From Candidatus Caldatribacterium sp. (lineage in GTDB: Bacteria; Atribacterota; Atribacteria; Atribacterales; Caldatribacteriaceae): a stretch of DNA of 64,000 nt. This document shows, piece by piece, positions 25,974 through 35,292 of the stretch. Under the pieces are notes generated by a model, which made no database searches, had not been told where the DNA came from, and was given only the letters and a program-made list of their open reading frames with translations. The DNA lies in assembly GCA_028275365.1 (NCBI GenBank), contig JAPWUU010000003.1:1-64000 (forward strand), read 5' to 3'. Within the stretch, counting starts at the first letter, position 1. Each line of letters starts with the position of its first letter. The position numbers were made by a program, and so were the translations under genes.

Positions 25974-28472
25974 TTGAAGAACTGGCTTGCCCTTATTATC
26001 GCTTTTCTTGCTCTTGGCGTCTCGCTGGTTGTGATTGTTTCGTTGACCGGTGTTTCTCGAGACGTCCGGAATATCGCTGGGAGAATGGTGGCAGTGGAAA
26101 AAGGTCTGGAAGAAACTCGTGCAGTTCCCCAGAGTATGGCCGAGATGGGGCAGAGGATTGCCGACCTTGAGGGACAGCTCAAAATGGTGAAAGGCCTTGA
26201 AGAGGAAATTCGTGCCCTCTCTGCTACCCTGGCCGAGAAAAGCCAAACTCTTGAGGATCTCTCCCGGGCAAGAAAAGCCATGGAATCCTCTCTGGCTCGT
26301 TTTGAGGAGAATCTGAACGCGTGGACTACAAAAGTCACGACCCTTGAAGAGACGGCGAAAAAACTGGAGGTTCTTCAGGAGTCTCTGAGGAATCTGGAGC
26401 AGAGTATTGCCGCTTTGAGTATTGATGAGCGCTTCTCCGCGCTTCTTCAGTACTTTGAGGGGAAGGTTCGAGAGCTTAAGCAGACGGTAGCGGACCTTTC
26501 GGGGAGGCTGGAAACCTCTGCAGCGCTCTCTCAGGAGGTGGAAGAGCTCAGGAGCACCCTTGTATCCACTCAGGGTGATGTCCAGCGCCTCCAGGGAGAA
26601 ATGCGTGAGCTCCTTGAGGAGAAGACCAGAACGCTTCAGGAGGATGTGGGAAAGGCGATAATCGCTCTTGAAGAGAAAGTTCGTGCTATGGAGCAGAGTA
26701 TTGCCGCTTTGAGTGTTGATGAGCGCTTCTCCGCGCTTCTTCAGTACTTCGAGGGGAAAATTCAGGAAGTGCGGGATGCCCTTTTTACGCTTCAGCAAGA
26801 GGTGACTGCCTGGAAAGAAAAGACGGTTCCCCTTGAGGTTTTTGAAAAGGCGCTGCAGACCCTTGAGGAGAAGTTCCAGTCTCTGGAGCAAGAGTTCACC
26901 GAGTACGAGAAAAAGACCGAGGAGAGCATGGGGAATCTTCGCGAGCTGCTTGGAGAGGTTCAGATCGCCCAGGAGGACTACGGCAGGAGGCTTGAGGAAA
27001 GCCTCCTGACCTTCTCACAGAAAATCACCGCTCTCGAAAAGGAACTCCAGGGTCTCTCGCAGTCGGTGGCGTCTTTTGGGGGAGACTTCGAGAAAGTCCA
27101 GGTGACATTCCAGGAATTCTCCCAGAGACTCAGTAATCTCCAGGAGAAACTCTTGGGTTTTGAGAGTGGTATGGATACCTGGAAAGAAACCACCCTGCAG
27201 TCTCTCCGGAAGGAAGTCGAGGCGTTGGCTGCTGCCTTACCTTCGCCTCAGGATCTCGAGGAAGTCCGTGCCGAAGTCGTCACGCTCCTTGAGGAGCGCG
27301 AGTCTCTCAGGGCACGTTTCCAGGAACTTGCAGCAGAGCAGGCGAATATCGTTCAGGAACTGGAGGGGAAAGGGAAAGATATTCTCGCTTTAAAGGAGAA
27401 AATCGCCACGCTCTCGGAGAAAGAAGAGGTGGCAAATCTGAGAGCTCAGCTTGCAATGCTTTTGGATGTCCAGAGTAATCTCGAGAACGCTCTCAAGAAG
27501 ACCGAAGAAAACATACGAGCTCTTGAGGCATCTTTGCAAGCGAAGGATGAGGAAGTTGCCAGGACTCTTGAGAAGCTCTTTGCTCAAGTTCAGGACCTCT
27601 CCCAGAGCCTGGAGTCTTTTGGACGACGTCTTGAAGAAGTTCACGCGCAGGGACAGGCGCTTTCCCCGGTTCGGGAAGACCTTGTCGAGATTCAGAAGAC
27701 CCTTGAGCTTCTCGATGCTCGTCTTGCGGAAATCGAAAAGTTCAGTAAAGAGATGCTCAGAGAAGACCTGAAAACCAGGGTTAAAGCCATAGAGGGTGAA
27801 ATTGCGACCCTGCAGGGGGAACTGGGGAAGGTTGCCGAAGAGTCACGAGCCTCCATTCCAGAGTTGCAAACCATCCGAAGTCTTCTTGAAAACCTTGAGA
27901 AGAACAAGGCCTCTCTTGAGGAACGTATCGAAGAACTCTACAGTCTCCTTGAGAGTGGCAAAAAGCGCGAGGAAATCGAGAAGGATATTGAATCGTTGCT
28001 CAGGGAAAAGGACACTCTGCAAGAAGAAATCAAACGTCTTGCTCAGGAGCGAATGGACCTTGAAGGAGAGCTTGGTCGCAGAAAAGAGGAGCTTGCCCGT
28101 ATTGACCGGGAACTTGAGGTTTTGCGGGCTCAGGAGGGTTCGGCAGAACGCATCCAGGAGCTTGAGCGAGAGCGAGAGGAGGCAGAAAAAGCAATCGACA
28201 GGCTCCAGCAAGAGCTCAAAGACAAAGAAGACCAGATTGAGGCTCTGCAGCGGAGGAATGAGGAGTTGTCTGCTCAGCTTGAGGAGGCGAAAAAGTTCAC
28301 CTCGTACGTCATCTTGCCCTGGGACAGCCTCTGGAAGATTGCTCGTCGATACTACCGGGATGGTCGAAAGTGGAGAATTATCTGGGAAGCCAACCGGGAG
28401 AAGATTCCCGATCCCGAGAAGCTCCAGCCTTATGTCGAGATCCGCATTCCTCGCGTTCCTGAGAATTCCTAA
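25974..28472 (+). CDS. Long coiled-coil protein with N-terminal TM and C-terminal LysM domain
   Basis: TM LALIIAFLALGVSLVVIVSL, about 720 aa of heptad-type sequence, C-terminal YVILPWDSLWKIARRYYRDGRKWRIIWEANREKIPDPEKLQPYVEIRIP. Confidence 0.85.
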   Translation: MKNWLALIIAFLALGVSLVVIVSLTGVSRDVRNIAGRMVAVEKGLEETRAVPQSMAEMGQRIADLEGQLKMVKGLEEEIRALSATLAEKSQTLEDLSRARKAMESSLARFEENLNAWTTKVTTLEETAKKLEVLQESLRNLEQSIAALSIDERFSALLQYFEGKVRELKQTVADLSGRLETSAALSQEVEELRSTLVSTQGDVQRLQGEMRELLEEKTRTLQEDVGKAIIALEEKVRAMEQSIAALSVDERFSALLQYFEGKIQEVRDALFTLQQEVTAWKEKTVPLEVFEKALQTLEEKFQSLEQEFTEYEKKTEESMGNLRELLGEVQIAQEDYGRRLEESLLTFSQKITALEKELQGLSQSVASFGGDFEKVQVTFQEFSQRLSNLQEKLLGFESGMDTWKETTLQSLRKEVEALAAALPSPQDLEEVRAEVVTLLEERESLRARFQELAAEQANIVQELEGKGKDILALKEKIATLSEKEEVANLRAQLAMLLDVQSNLENALKKTEENIRALEASLQAKDEEVARTLEKLFAQVQDLSQSLESFGRRLEEVHAQGQALSPVREDLVEIQKTLELLDARLAEIEKFSKEMLREDLKTRVKAIEGEIATLQGELGKVAEESRASIPELQTIRSLLENLEKNKASLEERIEELYSLLESGKKREEIEKDIESLLREKDTLQEEIKRLAQERMDLEGELGRRKEELARIDRELEVLRAQEGSAERIQELEREREEAEKAIDRLQQELKDKEDQIEALQRRNEELSAQLEEAKKFTSYVILPWDSLWKIARRYYRDGRKWRIIWEANREKIPDPEKLQPYVEIRIPRVPENS
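26395..26464 (+). repeat. Direct repeat copy 1 (70 nt, in frame)
   Basis: Encodes EQSIAALSIDERFSALLQYFEGK; near-identical to 26689-26758. Confidence 0.9.
26689..26758 (+). repeat. Direct repeat copy 2 (70 nt, in frame, offset 294 nt)
   Basis: Encodes EQSIAALSVDERFSALLQYFEGK; two nucleotide differences from copy 1. Confidence 0.9.
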
Positions 28473-28502
28473 GGAAAGGGGCGAACCAAAGGGGGAGTGT
28501 CT

Positions 28503-29018
28503 ATGGACCTTTCTGAAGTCATTGCCACGCGCAGGAGCATTCGAAAGTTTCGAGCAGAAGATGTTGCCGACGAAGATGTGAAGGAAGTTCTCGAGGCGGC
28601 TCGTCTTGCGCCCTCGGCTAACAATCTGCAACCGTGGAAATTCATCGTGGTGCGGAACGAGAAAAAACGCCGCCTCATCGCGCAGGCCTGCTTTGGACAG
28701 GAATTCATTGGAGAAGCCCCAGTGGTGATTGTGGCCTGTGCCACGGGAAGAGGCGGGTGCATTGGGGGGTATATGGAGAGCTGGCCCGTTGACGTGGCCA
28801 TCGCGATGACGCATCTTGTGCTTGCGGCCTGGGCAAAAGGGCTGGGTACCTGCTGGATTGGGGCCTTTGACGAGGATCGCATCAAGGAAATCTGTCAGAT
28901 TCCTCCTGAGGTTCGGGTCGTTGCCGTGACTCCTCTGGGGTATCCGGTGAAAATCCCCCAGGCGACGACTCGCCGGCCTCTCGAGAAGATTTACTGTGAA
29001 GACGTCTTTGTCGAGTGA
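28503..29018 (+). CDS. Nitroreductase-family protein
   Basis: DLSEVIATRRSIRKF, LAPSANNLQPWKFIVV, TCWIGAFDEDRIKEICQIP. Confidence 0.92.
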   Translation: MDLSEVIATRRSIRKFRAEDVADEDVKEVLEAARLAPSANNLQPWKFIVVRNEKKRRLIAQACFGQEFIGEAPVVIVACATGRGGCIGGYMESWPVDVAIAMTHLVLAAWAKGLGTCWIGAFDEDRIKEICQIPPEVRVVAVTPLGYPVKIPQATTRRPLEKIYCEDVFVE

Positions 29019-29030
29019 TGGTGATGGATT

Positions 29031-29258
29031 TTGGGTGTGCTGCACCTTGAGATTGATGATATCGTGACCCTGAAGAAGACCCATCCCTGTGGAAGCCAGA
29101 AGTGGCGCATTGTGCGCCTTGGGGTGGATATTGGCATAAAGTGTCTGGGTTGCGGGCGCTTTGTGATGATTCCCCGGAGAAAGCTCGAGGGGAAGATCAG
29201 GGAGATTTACCGCCAGGGCCGCTGTCTCAAGCCGAAAGAGTGCATCATCGAGGTGTGA
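29031..29258 (+). CDS. DUF951 family protein
   Basis: DIVTLKKTHPCGSQKWRIVRLGVDIGIKCLGCGRFVMIPRRKLE; TTG start. Confidence 0.85.
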   Translation: MGVLHLEIDDIVTLKKTHPCGSQKWRIVRLGVDIGIKCLGCGRFVMIPRRKLEGKIREIYRQGRCLKPKECIIEV

Positions 29259-29259
29259 G

Positions 29260-30357
29260 ATGGGGCTTCAGGTTGGGATTGTTGGGCTCCCGAATTCGGG
29301 GAAAACGACGCTCTTCAACCTCCTCACGGGGGGTCATGCAGAGGTTGCGGGACACCCTTTTTCCACCGTTTCCCCCAACCGGGGTGTGGTGGCGGTTCCT
29401 GACAGGCGGCTCGAAGTGCTGACCCGTCTTCTCCATCCGCCCCAGGTCATTCCAGCGACCATAGAGTTCGTTGACGTGGCGGGGCTTGTGGAGGGAGCAA
29501 GCAAAGGAGAAGGACTGGGGAACCAATTCCTCAGCCATATACGGGCAGTGGATGCCGTAGTCGAGGTGCTCCGTTTCTTTCAAGACAGAAGCGTTCCCCA
29601 CGTCGCGGGGGATATCGACCCGCTTCGAGACCGGGATATCGTGGATACGGAACTCCTTCTCGCGGATCTCGAGGTTGTGGAACGACGCCTTGAAAAGCTC
29701 CGGGAACTTTCGCGGAAAACGAAGGATGAGCGCCTGAGAGAAGAGAAAGAGGTCCTGGAACAGTGCTTTACGGCGCTTTCTCAGGGTATTCCCGTGCGGG
29801 CAGTGGATTTCCCGCCTGGTGCGCGGGAAATCTTAAAGCCCTATCAGCTGATCACGGCCAAGCCCCTGCTTTATGTGGCCAATCTCGATGAAGAGGAGTC
29901 CTCCCGTCGCCTTTTCGAAGAGGTGCGAAAGCGTTTCGAAGAGGAAGGGCTTCCGCTCCTCCCGGTCTGGGCCAAACTCGAGGCAGAGCTTTCCGAGCTT
30001 GAAGAAGAAGAGCGAGAAGCCTTTCTTTTAGCATTTGGCATTCCTGGTCCGGGGTTTGTCCGTCTTGTAGAGGAAGCGTACCGGCTGCTCGGTCTCATCA
30101 CCTTTTACACGTATGGTGAGAAAGAACTCCGGGCACGGGAGCTCCCTCGGGGTACCAGGGCTCCCCAGGCTGCCGGGAAGGTCCACACGGACATGGAGCG
30201 GGGATTCATCAGGGCCGAGGTTGTTCATTTTGAGGACCTCGTGGCCTGTGGGTCTTTCGAGCGGGCCCGTCAGGAAGGACGTATCCGCCTGGAAGGGAGA
30301 GAATACGAGATTCAGGATGGGGATATCGTGTATTTCCGGTTCACTTCCCCTCGCTGA
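29260..30357 (+). CDS. ychF: YchF-type ribosome-associated GTPase/ATPase
   Basis: GLPNSGKTTLFN, DVAGLVEGASKGEGLGNQFL, C-terminal TGS-like domain. Confidence 0.92.
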   Translation: MGLQVGIVGLPNSGKTTLFNLLTGGHAEVAGHPFSTVSPNRGVVAVPDRRLEVLTRLLHPPQVIPATIEFVDVAGLVEGASKGEGLGNQFLSHIRAVDAVVEVLRFFQDRSVPHVAGDIDPLRDRDIVDTELLLADLEVVERRLEKLRELSRKTKDERLREEKEVLEQCFTALSQGIPVRAVDFPPGAREILKPYQLITAKPLLYVANLDEEESSRRLFEEVRKRFEEEGLPLLPVWAKLEAELSELEEEEREAFLLAFGIPGPGFVRLVEEAYRLLGLITFYTYGEKELRARELPRGTRAPQAAGKVHTDMERGFIRAEVVHFEDLVACGSFERARQEGRIRLEGREYEIQDGDIVYFRFTSPR

Positions 30358-31555
30358 GGTGGAATTCCCGGGCCATCCGTTCCTGGGTTTGCCACTGTCC
30401 TCTGAGCTTCCCCTCCTGGGCGAGTTTCCCCAGGAATTGCCTCATCCATCGAGGAATAGGGGTACCGGTTTTCTCTCCCCAGGGAGTTCCGGGAAGGGGC
30501 AAAAACGTGTGAGCGTGAACAATGGCCCCAAGACGAACGAGCTTCTCAATGAACTCTGCAGTGATGCGGAGGTCTTCCTCGGTCTCTTCGGGGCATCCGA
30601 AAATGAAGTCCACGTAAACCTGAAATCCCAAGCGGATGCTCGTCTCGCACGCTGAGAGAACGTCTTCAGGGGTATGCCCCCGCCCCATGAGGTTCAGAAG
30701 TCTCTGACTTCCTGACTGTGCTCCGATGACAATGCTCCGGTTGTCTGCGTACTGACGGACAAGGTGCAGGATTTCTTCCGAGACGAACTCCGGGCGAACT
30801 TCGGATGGGAAGGAACCGAAGAATATTCTCCCCTTTCGGCCGAGGAGTTCGCGAAGGCCTCTGAGAAGGTTTTCCAGGGCTTTGATATTTGGCCTTCGCC
30901 CATCCGGGGACCCATAGGCAAAGGCATTGGGGGTCACGAAGCGAAGGTCGATTCTCTCGCGTTGGCGCATCATACCGCGGACATGCTCAAGAATGGACTC
31001 AAGGCTTCGGTGCCGCATGGTTCGCCCAAAAATACGGGGGGTCTGGCAGAAGGCACACCCGAACGGGCATCCCCGACTGATTTCGATTGGCCCCAGGAAT
31101 CCCAGGTAGTACGGGAAAGAGGGAAAGCGTTCAAGGTGCGCCCTCTCACCCCTTATAGTCTGGGGCAGGGAAGGGAGGATACCCTCAAGGAACGCCTGAA
31201 CAATGGTGAGAAAGGCTATTTCTCCTTCTCCCTGAACGAGGAAGGTACTCCAGGGGGCAAAGTCCTGGGGGAGGGCTGTCGCGTGGGGACCACCACAGCA
31301 GGTGAAGACGTTAGGATAGCGCAGGAAATCCTGTAGAAGACGCTGGCGACGGTCTTTTTCGGGTGTCATGCTGGAGAGAACAAAAAGGGACACCCCGGAC
31401 TGGCGCAGAGCAAAAGCGAGTATTTCTTCCTCGGTAGTGCACAGTACCACACGTACTCTGGACCACAAGGGAGAAGAGGACAACGCTCCCAGAAGGGCGT
31501 TGATGCTCAGCCTGTTTTTGGGGCTGTAGAGAAACACCAGCGTTTTCTCCATCAC
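30341..31555 (-). CDS. B12-binding-domain radical SAM protein
   Basis: CCGGPHATALP and ISRGCPFGCAFCQTP. Confidence 0.85.
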   Translation of the reverse strand: MMEKTLVFLYSPKNRLSINALLGALSSSPLWSRVRVVLCTTEEEILAFALRQSGVSLFVLSSMTPEKDRRQRLLQDFLRYPNVFTCCGGPHATALPQDFAPWSTFLVQGEGEIAFLTIVQAFLEGILPSLPQTIRGERAHLERFPSFPYYLGFLGPIEISRGCPFGCAFCQTPRIFGRTMRHRSLESILEHVRGMMRQRERIDLRFVTPNAFAYGSPDGRRPNIKALENLLRGLRELLGRKGRIFFGSFPSEVRPEFVSEEILHLVRQYADNRSIVIGAQSGSQRLLNLMGRGHTPEDVLSACETSIRLGFQVYVDFIFGCPEETEEDLRITAEFIEKLVRLGAIVHAHTFLPLPGTPWGEKTGTPIPRWMRQFLGKLAQEGKLRGQWQTQERMAREFHLSEGK

Positions 31556-31608
31556 ACCCTTATTGTAAATCCCAGGAAGGGGAAAGCAAAGGCTTTTCGA
31601 AGTTATGG

Positions 31609-31614
31609 TACAAT
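31609..31614 (+). promoter_or_regulatory. Extended -10 element (TGGTACAAT) upstream of malic enzyme
   Basis: tTATGGTACAATGGGG. Confidence 0.5.
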
Positions 31615-31652
31615 GGGGCAGAATCGGGAGAGCAAAGGAGGACGGAGCATTC

Positions 31653-32993
31653 GTGGAAAGGAAGAGCGAGAGGGAGCTCCGGCGACCTTTTGAGGAATCT
31701 CTTCGTCTCCATGCCTTTTATCGGGGGAAAATCGAAACGCACCTGAAGTGTCCGGTGAGGAGCTACGAGGACTTCGCCCTCTGGTACACCCCGGGGGTAG
31801 CCGAGGTCTGCCGCCACATTGAGCGGAACCCCGGTCTCTCCTTTACTTATACGAGCCGCTGGAATACCGTGGCCGTGGTTTCCGACGGTTCACGGGTGCT
31901 CGGTCTTGGGAACATTGGTCCTGAAGCTGCTCTACCCGTTATGGAAGGTAAGGCGCTGCTTTTCCGTTACCTCGGAGGCGTAGATGCCGTTCCTCTGTGT
32001 CTGCGAGTTCCGAACCCTGATGCGCTGGTAGAAGCAGTGAAGATGCTCGAGCCAAGTTTTGGCGGGGTGAACCTTGAGGACATTGCTCAGCCTGCGTGCT
32101 TTTCCATTCTTGAGAGACTTCAGGAAGAACTGGAGATCCCGGTGTGGCACGATGACCAGCAGGGCACGGCTCTGGTAGTGCTTGCAGGGCTTTTGGGAGC
32201 TCTCGATGTCGTGGGGAAGAAAAGGGAGGATATCCGGGTTGCTCTTATTGGAGCAGGAGCATCCAATCTCCGCATTGCTTCACTCCTGATGAAAGCAGGG
32301 ATACGGGGGGAGAATATCGTCCTCTGTGACACAAAGGGTATCCTCCATCGAGATCGGGAGGATCTTGCAAAAACCAATCCCTGGAAGTGGCAGTTTTGTC
32401 TTGTGACCAACGGGGAGAACCTCAAAGGAGGGAAAAAAGAGGCCATCGAGGGTCGAGATGTGCTTATTGCGCTTTCGAGCCCTGGTCCTGGGGTCATCGA
32501 ACCCGAGTGGATTTCCCGGATGAACAGGGACCCAGTGGTTTTTGCCTGTGCGAATCCTGTGCCAGAGATCTGGCCCTGGGAGGCTAAGGAACACGGGGCG
32601 AGAATTGTGGCTACCGGACGGTCGGATTTCCCGAACCAGATCAACAACTCTCTTGGTTTTCCAGGTCTTTTCCGGGGTGTTCTGAGCGTCCAGGCCCGAA
32701 AGATTACCGACGAGATGTGTCTTGCTGCCGCTTTTGCACTGTACCATTTTGCGAAGAGGCGAGGTCTCCACGAGGAGTACATTATTCCGACCATGGACGA
32801 TTGGGAGGTTTACGTGGAAGAGGCTAAAGCTGTGGCCTCTGTTGCGGTGGAGCAGGGTCTTGCCCGCAGACCACGCTGTCCTGAAGAAGTGGAAGAAGAA
32901 GCCCGGAATCTCATTCTCCGGGCCCGGAAGATGGTGACTGAGGGGGTTCAAAACGGGACCATTCCTCTCCCCCCTGAAGGTGAGGGTGCGTGA
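31653..32993 (+). CDS. Malic enzyme (NAD(P)-dependent malate dehydrogenase, decarboxylating)
   Basis: WYTPGVAEVCRHI, WHDDQQGTALVVLAGLLGAL, ACANPVPEIWP; GTG start after AAAGGAGG. Confidence 0.92.
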   Translation: MERKSERELRRPFEESLRLHAFYRGKIETHLKCPVRSYEDFALWYTPGVAEVCRHIERNPGLSFTYTSRWNTVAVVSDGSRVLGLGNIGPEAALPVMEGKALLFRYLGGVDAVPLCLRVPNPDALVEAVKMLEPSFGGVNLEDIAQPACFSILERLQEELEIPVWHDDQQGTALVVLAGLLGALDVVGKKREDIRVALIGAGASNLRIASLLMKAGIRGENIVLCDTKGILHRDREDLAKTNPWKWQFCLVTNGENLKGGKKEAIEGRDVLIALSSPGPGVIEPEWISRMNRDPVVFACANPVPEIWPWEAKEHGARIVATGRSDFPNQINNSLGFPGLFRGVLSVQARKITDEMCLAAAFALYHFAKRRGLHEEYIIPTMDDWEVYVEEAKAVASVAVEQGLARRPRCPEEVEEEARNLILRARKMVTEGVQNGTIPLPPEGEGA

Positions 32994-33832
32994 AGGAAAT
33001 CTGGGTTTTCGACATCGTTGAAAAAGTGAAAAACGCCCTTTTGGAGATCAATATACGAAGCGATGCTGCACTTCGCCAGAAGATGCTCGATGCCCTGGTG
33101 GCAGAGGAGAGCGAAGCAGGGAGGGAGATGCTGACGCAGATTCTCGAGAACTACGTGGTGGCCGAGGAACGGAGGCTCCCGCTCTGCCAGGATACGGGAA
33201 TGGTCATGGCCGAAGTCCGGGTGGGAAGCGAAGTCTCCATTCGTGGGGGAAACTTGCGGCAGGCCCTTGATGAAGCCATCCGATTGGCTTACCGGGAAGG
33301 GTATTTCCGGAAATCCATTATTGCTGATCCCTTCTTTGGGAAAAACACCCAGGACAATACTCCGGGAGTGTATTTCTTCGAGTGGGTGGAGGGGAATTGC
33401 CTTGAAATCGACCTCCTGGTAAAGGGAGGGGGATGCGACAACATCACCACTTTGGGGATGCTTGAACCGGGGAGCACTCCTGATGACGTGGAACGGTTCA
33501 TCCTGCGGGAACTCGACAGAAAAGCCGCCCTGGCCTGCCCACCGCTTGTGGTGGGTGTGGGTATTGGTGGGAACGGGGCTTATGCCCTCTTTTTGGCCTC
33601 CCGGGCTCTGAGCCGTCCTCTGGGGTCTTTGCATCCAGACCCCCGGTATCGGGAGTTAGAAAAGAAGTGGTGTGAGGATATTAATCGCCTGGGCATCGGT
33701 CCTCAGGGGGTAGGAGGAAGAGTAACCTGTCTTGAAGTTCGCATCGAGACCTATCCCTGCCATATTGCCAGTTTTCCCGTGGGACTGGTGTGCAGCTGTC
33801 ATGTTTTCCGCAGGAAAACCCTGAGATGGTGA
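32990..33832 (+). CDS. Class I fumarate hydratase alpha subunit
   Basis: LPLCQDTGMVMAEV, FEWVEGNCLEIDLLVKGGGCDN, VGVGIGGNGAYALFLASRAL. Confidence 0.9.
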   Translation: MKEIWVFDIVEKVKNALLEINIRSDAALRQKMLDALVAEESEAGREMLTQILENYVVAEERRLPLCQDTGMVMAEVRVGSEVSIRGGNLRQALDEAIRLAYREGYFRKSIIADPFFGKNTQDNTPGVYFFEWVEGNCLEIDLLVKGGGCDNITTLGMLEPGSTPDDVERFILRELDRKAALACPPLVVGVGIGGNGAYALFLASRALSRPLGSLHPDPRYRELEKKWCEDINRLGIGPQGVGGRVTCLEVRIETYPCHIASFPVGLVCSCHVFRRKTLRW

Positions 33833-33837
33833 GGAAC

Positions 33838-34434
33838 ATGACGGGGCGAGAATTCATCCTGAAAACTCCCCTGGGTGTTGAGGACATTCTGGCACTTCGT
33901 GTTGGCGATCGGGTTTTCTTAAGCGGAGAACTCTACGTTGCCCGGGATGCAACCCACCGAAGGATGCTCAGCGAGGTTGCTCAGGGCAAAGAGCTTCCCT
34001 TTCCCATTCATGGAGCTGTTCTCTACTATGCTGGACCCACACCACCGCCACCCCATGAGCCCGTGGGGTCCATCGGACCAACAACAAGCCGACGGATGGA
34101 TCCCTATCTTGCGTTCTTCCTCGAGCGGGGTTTGCGGGCTACTATCGGGAAGGGTGAACGGGGAGAAGAGGTGAAGCAGCTCCTCGAGAAATACAAGGCA
34201 GTGTACTTCATCGCCTGTGGTGGTGCCGGGGCCTATCTCTCGACCTTTGTGGTGTCCCAGGAAGTTCTGGCCTACGAGGACCTGGGTGCTCAGGCACTGT
34301 TTCGCCTTCTGGTGAAGGACTTCCCCCTCATGGTGGCCTATGATGCCTTTGGTGGTGACCTCTTTGAGGAGGGGAAGATCCGGTACCGGCGGATTCTCCT
34401 GTACCACCGGGAAAATTCGAATAGGGGGGAATGA
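33838..34434 (+). CDS. Class I fumarate hydratase beta subunit
   Basis: GDRVFLSGELYVARDATHRR, GSIGPTTSRRMDPY, FIACGGAGAYLS. Confidence 0.92.
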   Translation: MTGREFILKTPLGVEDILALRVGDRVFLSGELYVARDATHRRMLSEVAQGKELPFPIHGAVLYYAGPTPPPPHEPVGSIGPTTSRRMDPYLAFFLERGLRATIGKGERGEEVKQLLEKYKAVYFIACGGAGAYLSTFVVSQEVLAYEDLGAQALFRLLVKDFPLMVAYDAFGGDLFEEGKIRYRRILLYHRENSNRGE

Positions 34435-35279
34435 GTATGTTCTGGGAAATCCTTTTTCTCATCCTCTTTCTCAGCGTGTACTTTCCAGCGCTTCAGCAGA
34501 GAATTCTCGAACAGCGAAGGATCATAATGCTACGGGAATTCGAGAGAAAACGTCGCTCACGGGTCATCGTGCTCATCCACCGTCAGGAATCGGTGAGTTT
34601 CTTAGGCCTTCCCATTGCCCGCTATATCAGCATTGAGGACTCAGAACGAGTGCTTCGGGCTATCCGCATGACACCTCCCGACATGCCTATCGACCTCATC
34701 CTCCACACCCCTGGAGGACTGGTGCTCGCTGCTGAACAGATTGCCTGGGCCATCAAACGGCATCCTGCGAAGGTCACGGTTTTTGTTCCCCACTATGCCA
34801 TGTCTGGAGGAACGCTTATTGCCCTTGCGGCAGACGAAATCGTTATGGATCCCAACGCCGTTCTGGGCCCTGTGGACCCCCAGATCACCACGGCCCGTGG
34901 ACAGTATCCCGCGGCGTCAATCCTTCGGGCGCTTGAGGAACCCAACCCGAATCGGGATGACGAGACGCTCATTCTCGGTGATATTGCCCGAAAAGCTATC
35001 CGTCAGGTGTACCAGGTGGTCTTTGACCTTGTACGGGACAAAATGTCCGAAGAGCGGGCCAGGGAACTTGCCCAGGTGCTTTCTGAGGGGCGGTGGACTC
35101 ATGATTTCCCCATCACTCCTGAGATAGCGAAGAGTCTGGGTCTTCCGGTGCAGGAGGGCCTTCCAGAGGAAATCTACGAACTCATGGAGCTCTACCCGCA
35201 GCCACCCCAGCAACGCCCCACGGTTGAATACGTTCCTCTACCCTACCGGCCGTACCGCCGACCGACAGCTAAGGAGTGA
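34431..35279 (+). CDS. SDH-type Clp-fold membrane serine protease
   Basis: IDLILHTPGGLVLAAEQIAWAI, VPHYAMSGGTLIALAADEIVMDPNAVLGPVDPQ. Confidence 0.88.
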   Translation: MSMFWEILFLILFLSVYFPALQQRILEQRRIIMLREFERKRRSRVIVLIHRQESVSFLGLPIARYISIEDSERVLRAIRMTPPDMPIDLILHTPGGLVLAAEQIAWAIKRHPAKVTVFVPHYAMSGGTLIALAADEIVMDPNAVLGPVDPQITTARGQYPAASILRALEEPNPNRDDETLILGDIARKAIRQVYQVVFDLVRDKMSEERARELAQVLSEGRWTHDFPITPEIAKSLGLPVQEGLPEEIYELMELYPQPPQQRPTVEYVPLPYRPYRRPTAKE

Positions 35280-35292
35280 AAGGAGTGCATCT

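Noticed and set aside
25797-26891. 364-aa minus-strand ORF antisense to the coiled-coil gene
   Set aside because: The opposite strand encodes a coherent TM/coiled-coil/LysM protein; the antisense frame is low-complexity and has no family motifs.
27843-29084. 413-aa minus-strand ORF over LysM gene end and nitroreductase
   Set aside because: Antisense to two supported genes; no motif.
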